Shown here one piece after another: positions 45,601 through 54,937 of a DNA stretch of 64,000 bases. The DNA is from Lolium rigidum (taxonomy: Eukaryota > Streptophyta > Magnoliopsida > Poales > Poaceae): NCBI RefSeq assembly GCF_022539505.1, contig NC_061514.1:250406124-250470123 (forward strand), read 5' to 3'. The position numbers and the translations under genes were made by a program. Position 1 is the first letter of the stretch; the number at the start of each line of letters is the position of its first letter. The notes under the pieces were generated by a model. It made no database searches and was not told the DNA's origin. It saw nothing but the letters and a program-made list of their open reading frames with translations.

Positions 45601-45880
45601 CAGCACGGATGAACTGGCGACTTTGCGCAAAGAATTGGAGGCCCTTGAAGAGAAGGTTCGGGCAACAAAACAGCTCATTGAAGCCAAGGAAGCTCTTATC
45701 GCCCACTCCCTCGAGGAAGCAGAAGGTCTCAAAGCTGAACTGAAAACTGATCTGGCCGAAATCCGCGCCTTGAACAAGCGAGTGGTAGCGAGCAAAGACG
45801 AAGATGATGAGGCCGAGATCACCGAGGTGGATCGTGTTCGTGCTGATGCCCTCCATGCCCTTGAGATGTTCCTTCAGTAG
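42636..45880 (+). pseudogene. Antisense plant-mobile-domain / coiled-coil gene with introns
   Basis: Exon 1 (42636-42689, MDPMAESSNANATVSGLK) ends at a GT donor, and exon 2 resumes at 42782 after TTTCTAG. Further GT...AG introns fit 44212-44286, 44564-44607, 44897-44971 and 45142-45211. Exon 2 encodes a plant mobile domain: WADCLRAWPNPPEDWVSWYN (near 42920), CFMFGHGPMTPTLLDVAMI (near 43120), YLSLAYELARGTQLGIGKLF, and WWSMWKTHAFRRALGP (near 44130). The middle is Ser/Lys/Pro-rich. The last exon (45212-45880) is open throughout and is a long coiled coil (LRKELEALEEKVRATKQLIE). Stops and frame changes in exon 2 (near 43062, 43200, 43500, 43800 and 44050) break this copy. Related plant mobile domains are known from transposons and from the MAIN/MAIL silencing proteins. 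Confidence 0.78.
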
Positions 45881-46072
45881 AGTCTCCATGTGTAATCTGA
45901 GAAACAAGTTTGTATAAGTTTGTACTCCAGAGTCGATGGCTGTGCATCGGCTTTGTTCCCTAGTTCTAAAGTCGATGTCTGCGCATCGGCTGTTATCATC
46001 CATTTTTTTTACTGGCCGATTCCATGCATCGGTCTACATATGTTATCGTCCATTATCGTCCATTATTTCATA

Positions 46073-49000
46073 TTATGTGCCCCCCGAGCCGAATCTTTCA
46101 AGTGATTGAGGATATCGGCTCTTGCTGATGCATGTTGGTCGTAGCTTATCCCACGGACCAATGTCGATCTCTTCTAGCTCATCAGCCGACGTAAACCCAT
46201 ATCCCAGCTTTCCGTCGCCCGTTAGATTGACGTTGAACACAGGCAGAACGTGTGGCGAGGATAATTTTGGCCGATTGCTGGAATCGGCCTCCAGGTTGAT
46301 TGAATTGTTCAATGAAGGTTTACAACTTGCATGTGCTCCCTTACAGGAGGAAGCCTCCCTACCACGACTACGTGACATGTTTGAAGTGAGATCCTTGCTT
46401 TTTATTTTTTGGGGCCGATCGCGGGGATCGGCCTTGCCACGTATGTCGATGGATGTTGCTCTTGCTAATCTATCGGGCCGGTGGATAAGACCAGCCTCAC
46501 CCCGTTTTTGTCACCTCGATGCGATCACGGCCGTCCAAACTGATCCCAGAGAGCGGTTCTTGGTCTTCCGAGTCCCAAATGTTCATGCCGGCTATCGAGA
46601 CGTCGATCGAGTCATCTGCATGCACGACTTCTACGTCGTCTCCATCCCACTGTATCAGGCATTGGTGCATTGTAGATGGAATGCAGCAGTTAGCGTCAAT
46701 CCAATCCCTTCATAACAGGGCAGCGTAGGTGCTCTTCTGCGTCGACGATGAAGAATGTCGTTGGGACCGTCTTTCGGCCTATGGTTAGATCCACGTTTAG
46801 GACACCTTGCGTCCCTGATGCTTGGCCGTTGAAGTCGTTTAGTGTGACGTTGGTTTTGATCAGATCGGCACTAGAGCGTCCCAAACGCCATAGCATGGAA
46901 TATGGCATTATATTTACCACCGCTCCTGTATCAACCAACATTCTGCCGACGGGCTGCCCAGTGATATAGCCTTTGAGGTACAGGGCCTTCATGTGTTTGT
47001 AGCCCTTTTCCCGTGGCTTCTCAAAGATGACTGGCCGTGGACCGCAGTCAAACTGTGCTATCGGCACTTCTTCAGTTCCTGGGGCACGAAACTCTGATGG
47101 AAGGAAGAACACCATGTTTGTGCCAGCCGATGTACCCGCATCGGCTTTTTCTTGCCTGGGACGCCAAACTTTCTTTGGTGGACGTGTCTCTTCGTCCAAA
47201 GTCTGTTGAATTTTCACGGCTAGATCAGGCCGTGCTTTCCTCAACGTGTGCAAGTATCGCGCTTCGGCTTGCTCCAAGCTGCGTAGCCGCTGAACCCTAC
47301 GCTTTTGGGAACGGCTGAGTCCATCGGGGCACCACCTTGGCCGGTGGTACCTATCCTCTTCTTCATCTTCTGACTCTTCAAAGTCTTCATCTTGAGAGGA
47401 CTCAGCACGCTTGTTACGTGGCGGGAGAGGTCCTAGACGCTTGAAAACTGAAACTTCCCCTGCATCCTTCTTCCGGCGTCTACACTCCGGGCAGTTTTCG
47501 ATTGTAGGCAATCGGCTCATCCCTGAGTCCCAGCAGTGTTTAAAGAAGGGACAATCCCAGTGTTTATCCATGTCTTCATGTTCCCTTGACCTCTCCTTAG
47601 CGCGGTGCTCGCGCCCTTCGCTGTCTCTGTCATGCCGACGGTACCTTCCTTTATCTTCATCAGACCGATTGTATCTCTCGTCGTTACTGTCGTACTGCCG
47701 ACGTCGGTCATACTGATATTCATATTTGTTGAGGAGGTGCGTGGAGAGTGGTTTCTGGTATCGCACGCTTCTCACTTGTTCCTTGGTAAGGTACCGTTTG
47801 TCATCATATCGGGGCCGGTCACGTGGATCGGCCTCCTCCTTTTCCTTGTTGCGGGAGTGACTGCTTTCCTCTTTATCCTTGCCATGGTGGCGCACAGGCC
47901 CTGCCATGTTGACATTGCACGAGAAATCCAGTCGACGCCTCGCGGAGTGGTTAGGTTCCACCATGTTGACGCCAGGGAACGGATGTGTGTCCACTTTCAT
48001 GGCAAACTGTCCGAAAAGCAATCGGCCTTGCTCAATCGCCATTTGGATCTGCTGACGAAACACCTTGCAATCATTGGTGGTATGGGTGAACGAATGGTGC
48101 CATTTGCAGTACGGCCTCCCATTCATTTCTTGTGTTGTAGGGGTTTTATGGCCTTCGGGTAACTTCAGCTGTTTCTCCTTAAGCAATAGATCGAAAATCT
48201 GCTCAGCTTTGCTCAAATCGAAGTCAAACCCTTTTGGAGGCCCTTGTGGTTTTACCCACTTGCAGGACACGGGATGTGCCCCCCGAGCCCATTCGGCTAC
48301 AACCACCTCCGGAGTCCGGTGCGGGATCTTCGGTTTCTTCCATCTCAACCGGACCCACCGGACGCTTGAACTTGTCTTGGTACAATTCGGGGTGCCGCTG
48401 CTCATAGGATGTGAGTTTCTGCACCATGTGCGACAATGAGCTGTACTCCGCTTGGGAAGTCGGATCCTTGATTGGCGTTGCGAGGCCCGATGCTTGCCGG
48501 ATCGATCGCTTCCTTCTCGGATAAACGAACCGAATAACATCGGTTCCGACGGTCTTGAAACGTTGGATGTATTCGAGATCTTGTTTCTCCCCGCTTCTGC
48601 ACTTTGTGTTAGGTCGGCAATGCCGGCCTCTGTAGCTTCGAGTGATATTGCACGTGAAACTGCTCCTCCATTTGCTTCCACGTCCGGACTGAGTTTGGTG
48701 GCAACGACGTGTACCATCCAAAGGCTGAACCCGTGAGAGATTGTGCGAAAAACCTCACACGTAACTGGTCTGACGCTGAAATCATGCCCAGCTGCGCCAA
48801 ATATCGGCTTATGTGCTCTATTGAGCTAGATCCTTCTGCTCCATTGAATTTTGAGAACTCGGGAGCCGATACTTGGGTGGCAGCGGGATCAGGTCATACT
48901 CGTCAGGGTACGGCTTGGAATAGCCGATTGTCTTCCTCTTCGGCAGGATGCCGAATTGGTCTCTCAAGATAGTGCTGATCTGCTCCATGGTGTTAGTTGT

Positions 49001-49712
49001 GGGGACCGAGCCTTCATGGCTCGTTCCAGTAGCATATTTGGCCAGCCATGCTTGTTTATCAGTATCTACTCCAGAAATCCCTGTTGGTGCGATCTGGCCT
49101 GTGCGCGCCAAGGCATTGCAGTCCGGCACGTATGTGCACACGTATCCATGTGGGATCTCCTTAGGCGGCTCATATAGGAACTGGCAATCGCTAGGATCGC
49201 CTCCAACCTTGTAGACGACGTACGCCGGTGCACTCGGCGGCTCTGGTGCTGCAAGCGCGAATGGCAGCGGTGGCCTGATCTGGAGCGGTACTTCTCCCTG
49301 GTGAGTCCCTAGGGTAGGTCCTGACGGGGAGTATTGATGCTTCATGATTTCCTGCACCACACGGACCGCGACGCGCTCGAGAGTATTCACCAGGCTCTCA
49401 GAATAGCGGTGTAGAGAATGAGCCGCCATGTAATTGATTTCTGGCGCGAGCTGCGGTACGTTCCTCCGAAGGGGTAGACAGGTCTACTCCGTCAAGAACA
49501 CCTTCAGGGGAGAACCCCTTCCACCTTACGCCATGTGAACGGGTCCTCACGAAAGAGCCGATGAGATCGGCTTCCAAGATGGCTTTCATCTCATCATACT
49601 TCTTCTTCTGCTCTTCTGGCAGATCTGCGTACGTGACTGGTTCGCCAACCACCTCCTCCGCAGCTTTTGACATGGTTGCTGCAGACGTCGATGTTGTTGC
49701 AGAGTGTCCCAC
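46073..49712 (-). pseudogene. Gag-protease of the Tat-like element, with a truncated protease-RT linker
   Basis: It starts near 49712 (MGHSATTSTSAATMSKAAEE). Gag has FFAQSLTGSAFGWYTSLPP (near 48740) and, in later frames, a long region with PYCKWHHSFTHTTNDCK, CPFFKHCW and CPECRRRKKD zinc-knuckle-like motifs. The largest open piece (48717-46696) ends in retropepsin with an intact MLVDTGAVVNIMPYSM active site (near 46930). After the stop at 46696 a remnant with YGFTSADELEEIDIGP marks the protease-RT linker and ends near 46080. No FIDD/YVDD motif follows. Frame changes occur near 49415, 48805, 48715-48600 and 48400. Confidence 0.85.
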
Positions 49713-49833
49713 CGGGCGTGCCAGAATGTGTTGCGGTCAGAAACCCACCGGCGAGCAACGACGGGCAACACAGTAGAGCCGGGAGGCTCCCAGGATTGCG
49801 GCTGACCCTGGTCCCACCGGGCGTGCCAGAATG
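49706..49833 (-). repeat. Duplicated LTR end plus primer-binding site
   Basis: The primer-binding site GTCCCACCGGGCGTGCCA (plus-strand reading) occurs at 49811-49828, next to the LTR, and again at 49706-49723. Between them 49729-49814 repeats the first 86 bp of the LTR. The unit is a 105-bp tandem duplication of U5 plus PBS. Confidence 0.85.
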
Positions 49834-51002
49834 TGTTGCGGTCAGAAACCCACCGACGAGCAACGACGGGCAACACAGTAGAGCCGGGAGGCTCCCAGGA
49901 TTGCGGCTGACCCTGGTCCCTCGGGCGACGGCCCGCAATGCCTTCTGGCACACGCGTCCTGGTGACTACGAGGGCGTGCCACCTGACCTATACCTGGTCA
50001 GGAAGGTGATGGATTGCTTCGACTAGTTTCCTGCATGGCAAACACGTAAACATTAAATACGAGCCCCAATGGGCTCTTAAGTTGTTCTGTGGATCGGCTC
50101 AAAGAGCCGATTGCCCAATGGTTCATGTTAGATTTATTAGGACATGGGGACCATGCTTTATCAATATCAAGCTAAGCTAATCTACGATAGTGTAGGGTTT
50201 TCACCATATAATTGAAACATTCTATGCGTAATTGAGCCTAACAGATACGTAAGATGATAGAGAACCAGCACTAAAGAGCCCTAAAAACCAACGTGAAGTT
50301 GATCCTCGGATCAATCCCTCTAGAGCTTAGTAAACCACACCTTACGCACTACCGGATCCTTCAATCCGTTTATAAGGCCTAACCATACGGATATCGAACC
50401 AATCCTTGAAGAACAAGGAGCGACTATAACGGATTAGATCTACTAGATAACGAACAAGCAAGGTGCTGCCCTTACACCTAAAATAGGTGTAAGGGCAGCT
50501 AGATATCGAGGGGAAGCGTAGCTAAACAAGTGCATCATAAAAGCATTGTGATCAACCCCAAAACACCTAAGATAAGGGTGTTGCTCGCCATCAAAAAGGC
50601 TTCAGCACGAGCAACACCAAAAACGAATAAACTGATACTGCCTAGATCGCAAGATGCGATCTAGGCAGCATGTTGCTTACCCGGGAGAAACCCTCGAAAC
50701 AAGGGGTGGCGATGCGCCTAGATTGATTTGTTGTGAACATGATCGTCCTCCTTTCTCAATAACCCTAGATACATATTTATAGTCCGTAGACTCTCTAACT
50801 TGGGAAAAAACCCAACCGTGTACGAGCTAAACTCTATCTCTTAATTCTAACCGACACGTATCCTACTATATTTACAGATACACGGGCAATCCTGCCCAAA
50901 CTTCTTGTACAAGGCCGATTCGGGAATATTTTCCATGCAAATCCTCTAAGCCCATTTAATCACGGCCCATCTTCCTCCTCTGGTCAAATTCTGGTGATAA
51001 CA
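49834..51002 (-). repeat. 5' LTR (element on minus strand)
   Basis: A 1169-bp LTR, nearly identical to the 3' LTR, so the insertion is fairly recent relative to the decayed LINE it hit. Confidence 0.92.
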
Positions 51003-51318
51003 GCAGCGTGCCCGTCCACCAATCCAGCCAGAAGTAGGTCCTCCGCCCACCGCGAACCTGGTGCTTCGCCCCCAACTTGAAGTACCATTTGATCTTCTGG
51101 ATGGCGTTCCAGAATTGTGATCCTTTGGTGGGAACCGCCGGGGAGAAAAGGTCGTGGTCCCCCAGGTACTTGGCCCGAAGAAGGTCTGCCCATAGGCCTT
51201 CATCGTTTTGATAGATCTTCCGGATCCATTTTAACATGAGGGCTACATGAAGCGCGTCGTTTTCATTTTTGAAAACGCCTATGAATTCGACCCTGGTTTC
51301 GTTGGTTTTCATTTTCAT
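51003..51318 (-). pseudogene. LINE reverse-transcriptase C-terminal part, first segment
   Basis: The minus-strand frame contains MLKWIRKIYQNDEGLWADLL, FWNAIQKIKWYFKLGAKH and YFWLDWWTGTLL, the stretch just before the zinc-binding domain of plant L1-type ORF2. It is interrupted at 51003 by the retrotransposon. The upstream endonuclease and RT core were lost by 5' truncation. Confidence 0.8.
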
Positions 51319-51352
51319 TCTGCTACGTACAAATTCGACGGCTCAACCTGTG

Positions 51353-52749
51353 ATACCGGTACAACCAGGCCAAGGTCAAATGCGTGCTCTTAGACCAGCT
51401 TGAGATGAACGCAGGCTACCACACGTACGGTCAAATTAACCACTCCCGTTCTTCCTAGATGAACCAAATGGAGACTCGATTCCTTGAATTTCGAACAAAA
51501 CCAAGTATGCATGCCGATTGCCCAGGGGTCGGTCGAGCTTATTGCTAGGCAACTTCTCCTGCCAATTTTAAACGTGTAAGATTACAAGTCCAAACTTTGT
51601 TGCAAGTCATAGGCACGTACGCAGCATCGGAAAACCACGGGTAGCTACAAAAACGTACCTCTCCCTCGGTTTGCTTCCAAGCGATAAATTGTAGACAAAA
51701 TGCCCACTAAATTGGGAAATTAAACTTCTACTCAATATCAAAATATGGGGCAAATAAACTGCCGACTATTAAAAAGATGCACATAATCTTCTTTACTCGA
51801 CGATAAGTATTGAAAAGATGCATATAAACTTTGAATCTTAGAGCATTCTCTGGAGATTATACCAGAGAAGGTCAGATCCGCTCTCTCTCCTCCCCCTTTC
51901 CTTGAGAGGCTCTCCAGAGAGGCCGGGCCGCTCCCGAGCCTTCTCCGGCGGCTCCGCCGGCCGGAGATGGCGAAGGAGGGGTGCCGGAGTAGTTGATAGG
52001 GTTAGTTTTCTAGGTTTTGGCTATATGCCAGTAGTTTGGAGTAGGGCTCAAGGTCCAGATCTTGAGCATCCTGTGCTCGTGGGGGCGTCTTCTCCAGCTC
52101 CGGCGGTCGGAGAAGTTCAGATCCGTCACCCCAGGGATCTCCGTGTATAAGATCCGGATCTGCTATCCCTGGATCTTGGATGCTGCGCTGCTATCTCTTC
52201 CTCCTCTGGCCGGCCATGGAGGCGACGAGAAGAGGAAGAATGGAGCCAGCATCTGTGATCCTTGTGGTAGGCGGGGGTCTTCTTCTAGCCTGGCGTGTCG
52301 ACGCCTCGTCAGGCTTTTGCCGCCAAGCGACTTCACCGTGCTTCCGAGGTGGGAGATGGTGCGGCCTGCTTCTGCGGCGAGCTCCTGCAGCAATAAGCGT
52401 CCTTCCTTCCTCCTCTTCTCTGGAGGTCATCCAACTCCGATGCTCCTCTTGGCCGGCCTCGGTGGCGAGGGAGAAGAGCAGCTGGTGGTTGGTCTGGCCC
52501 TCAAGCAGAGGAGGTGCTTCTTCTCGAGAGCTGCGGATGCTTCAGCAACTCCGTCGTTGAGGCGGCGTTCATCCTGGGAAGCTTTTCAGCGGGGGACTTA
52601 TGCCGGCGTCACTGCCTCGCCCCTTCATCTACTGGCCGACTGGCGGCCCTTCTCCAGGAGTTCTTACTTCCCAGACACCAAGAAGTCCGAGGGGAAGCAA
52701 AATCGCTCCTGCCACGACGCTGGGCCAAGTGGTTCGTCCCCGGCGCCGG
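51353..52749 (+). other. Unclassified repeat-like sequence
   Basis: 51353-51860 is plain AT-rich DNA. 51870-52745 is GC/CT-rich with a plant-leader style (CTCCGGCGGCTCCGCCGGCCGGAG palindromic block at 51937-51966) and several frames on both strands but no domain. It may be the leader of an old retroelement. I could not assign it. Confidence 0.4.
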
Positions 52750-53136
52750 TGACAAGGGATTAACTTATCAATGCCTATGGATTGTAGGCTAGGGTTTAGT
52801 TAGAAGTAGAGGGCAAGTAGATCTCGAAGGTTTCAGCCGAAAAGTACTCGACGAATATGAAAACTAGGGTTTGCAGACAATGATTCGATGATCTCCTCGT
52901 CCCTCGACTCCCCCTTTATATAAGAGGTGGAGCCGAGGGTTTCGTTTTGTACAAGTTACAGAGTCCGGGACGGTTTCTAACTCATCCCGCCAGATTACAA
53001 ATAACACTTCCTACTACAACTCTATCTTTTCCTTAAATACATCTTGGGCTCCCGAATCTTCTTATTCTTCGGATAGTGGGCCTTCAATAAAATCCGGGTA
53101 CTATATTCGGCAGGCCCATTTGGGATGCCTATGTCA
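52750..53136 (-). repeat. 3' LTR of the truncated retrotransposon
   Basis: It begins TGACAAGGGATTAAC and ends GGGATGCCTATGTCA. The inverted 5-bp ends and the adjoining purine tract support the limits. A TATA-like TTTATATAAGAGGTGG is at 52914. Confidence 0.65.
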
Positions 53137-54060
53137 GTAGCCCCCGAGATTTTGCTTGAATCATAGAGTCAGGGAAAATCTCCACTGCTTATTCTTATTC
53201 CACAATTTAAACTTTTCTATACTTCTTTACATAAATTTCTATATTGCACAGGGATATTGGTAGTTGGGGCTAGTTCATCTGACGGATCAGGTACTAGTTA
53301 ACTGCTCTAGTGGCAATCCGCAAAAACCTACTTCAAGATCACGTCCCTGGACATGATCTCGGGATACTGGTGCAAACTTCGACGAGGTGCCGCTTAAGGT
53401 CTTACCATTCGTCGAGTCCCGGTCAAATTTATCGAGTACCTAACGCGTCCGTTAGGATTTTTCTTCGTATCCGTTGATACGGATAAAAGTAGCGAGAGCG
53501 CGGTCTTCGGCGATGCCACGCCCGGCGAGAATAGATCCGGGGTCTTACCTTCGCGAATTCGCGGCATTCGAGAAATTGATCGCAACTTTGGCGTTCGAGA
53601 ATATATTGTCGAGTGCTTTTCCGGCTGTTGGAATGGCACATTTTATCGAGTCAAATATGACTTATATTAATCTCCCGATGGGAGTATATGTAGAGTTAAT
53701 TATAACTCGAAATATACTCTCTTGCTTTTCTATATTTCTTTCTTTTTCCTTTTTATATTTCATCGGGCACGCGAACAGCGTTCCCGATGGGAGTAGCCCC
53801 CGAGGCTACAGCCAAGAACTTGTGCTTGGTTGTAGGCTCAACATTTTAGTCCACCTTGTCACTATATTGCCATTATCTCCTGATATTCTTTCTCTTCTTT
53901 TTTAACTATCGGGTGCGCGAACAGCGCTCCCGATGGGAGTAGCCCCCGAGGCTACAACCAAGAACTTGTGCTTGGTTGTAGGCTCCCACAATTTCTATAT
54001 TTGCCATAGTTGAAATTTTACTTTTATCGAAGTAGCCCCCGAGCATTTGGGCAAAAACTT
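53137..54060 (-). repeat. Repeated purine-tract and hairpin units
   Basis: TAGCCCCCGAG (the complement of a polypurine tract) occurs at 53138, 53794, 53940 and 54033. A 78-bp unit is repeated at 53764 and 53909. It ends in TACAACCAAG ... CTTGGTTGTA, able to form a 10-bp stem. Confidence 0.7.
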
Positions 54061-54376
54061 GTTTCTGACCAAAGGCTCTCGAAGTACTCAAATAATTTCT
54101 CCTGTCGCCATTCTCCTTTATTTCTCTTGCCGACATATCTTTCCTTGTCAAATTTTCTTCAGCTCTATTAATGGTCGAGATTTTTCTGCCTTGTGGGTCC
54201 ATCGTTCCCACCATGTTGACACGTCGTACAAGTGGGGGACACACGTCCTCCGCTTTTTCTGGCGCACGTACGGTAACGCCTATCTCAGTAAAAATACTTT
54301 TTTGCCCTTGTATCTAGAAGATCTATTCTCACCACACGATTTCTTCATCCAACGGCGCACTGCTTCACCCAATTCT

Positions 54377-54384
54377 TATATAAA
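54377..54384 (+). promoter_or_regulatory. TATA box for the antisense gene
   Basis: TATATAAA lies 128 bp upstream of ATG 54512 and is followed by a CT-rich leader, typical of a plant Pol II promoter on the plus strand. Confidence 0.6.
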
Positions 54385-54511
54385 TCTTTCTTCAACCTCC
54401 GTTCATCCCCTCGCTTGCGCCGCTACACTGTTCCTCTTCGCAAAACTTCTCCTGCGCCCAACTCTCTCTGATTTTCCGCACTCGCATACATTGCTCTGCC
54501 CATTGCTGTTG

Positions 54512-54937
54512 ATGCCACCACGCACGCGCCTCACTCGCCACAGCACTCCGGAATCCAAGATGGCCGCCGAGGATCTTGAGTGGGAGAGATCGAAAATCTC
54601 CAACCAGGATACCAACATGCTGAAGAGGCTCGGCCTTATGAAGAAGGAGGACGCCATCCGCTTTCCTAGCGAAGAAAGCTACCCCAATCCTCCAATGGAG
54701 TACCGGGTTAGTTTTGTTGACCATCTAATCCGCGGCCTTTCGCCTCCAATCCACGATTTCCTCCGCGGCCTTCTTTTCGTTTATGGGATTCAGCTGCACC
54801 AGCTGACCCCCAATTCCATCCTTCATATTTCTATTTTTATCACCCTTTGCGAATGCTTCCTTGGAGTCGCTCCCAATTGGGCTCTTTGGAAGCGCATTTT
54901 CTGCCTTCGCCGCAATGGCTCCCACAACGTGCGGTGA
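54512..54937 (+). pseudogene. Antisense 'putative gypsy type transposon' domain gene, 3' truncated
   Basis: It starts MPPRTRLTRHSTPESKMAAE and continues with WERSKISNQDTNMLKRLGLM, FPSEESYPNPPMEYRVSFVD, IHDFLRGLLFVYGIQLHQL and LHISIFITLCECFLGVAPNW. This is the conserved N-terminal domain that Pfam names 'putative gypsy type transposon' (Transposase_28). The frame is open to 54934, where the Tekay-like LTR begins; the stop at 54935-54937 is supplied by that LTR. The gene runs opposite to the host retroelement, as in the 40347-51002 element. Confidence 0.75.

Larger units (their letters stand above)
40347..51002 (-). mobile_element. Tat-like LTR retrotransposon lacking pol, with antisense genes
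   Basis: The LTRs at 40347-41513 and 49834-51002 are near-identical and run TGTTATCACC...CCGCAACA in element sense. GCAGC flanks both ends (40342-40346 and 51003-51007), a perfect 5-bp TSD. Gag-protease lies on the minus strand next to the right (5') LTR. The sequence after protease stops near 46080, and reverse transcriptase, RNase H and integrase are absent. The 4.5 kb between there and the 3' LTR holds two plus-strand genes. Antisense genes before the 3' LTR are known from Tat-lineage elements such as maize Grande, which supports the lineage. Confidence 0.9.
39342..51335 (-). mobile_element. 5'-truncated LINE, split by an LTR retrotransposon
   Basis: CGACGGCTCAACCTGTG (17 bp) occurs at 39325-39341 and at 51336-51352, the expected long target-site duplication of target-primed reverse transcription. 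Removing the 10.66 kb insertion (40347-51002 plus one TSD copy) leaves about 1.33 kb of LINE. It encodes only the C-terminal end of the reverse-transcriptase protein. It was therefore a 5'-truncated insertion. No poly(A) tract is seen at its 3' end (39342). Confidence 0.85.
52750..54934 (-). mobile_element. 3' end of a minus-strand LTR retrotransposon with antisense gene, truncated
   Basis: A 387-bp LTR (52750-53136) with TGACA...TGTCA ends is followed on its right by a purine tract on the minus strand (CTCGGGGGCTAC), so the element runs leftward. Its internal part reaches 54934, where a chromovirus LTR interrupts it. The only gene present runs on the plus strand. The rest of the element lies beyond the right window edge or is lost. 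Confidence 0.65.

Noticed and set aside
47027..48736. Several plus-strand ORFs opposite gag-protease
   Set aside because: They are shadows of the minus-strand coding frame and show no domains, unlike the true antisense genes at 41795-45880.
49586..49953. Two overlapping ORFs with an internal 35-residue repeat
   Set aside because: They are a by-product of the 105-bp LTR/PBS duplication.
51937..52750. CT/GC-rich block as a host gene 5' region
   Set aside because: No coherent exon, domain or splice pattern on either strand; the style matches retroelement leaders.
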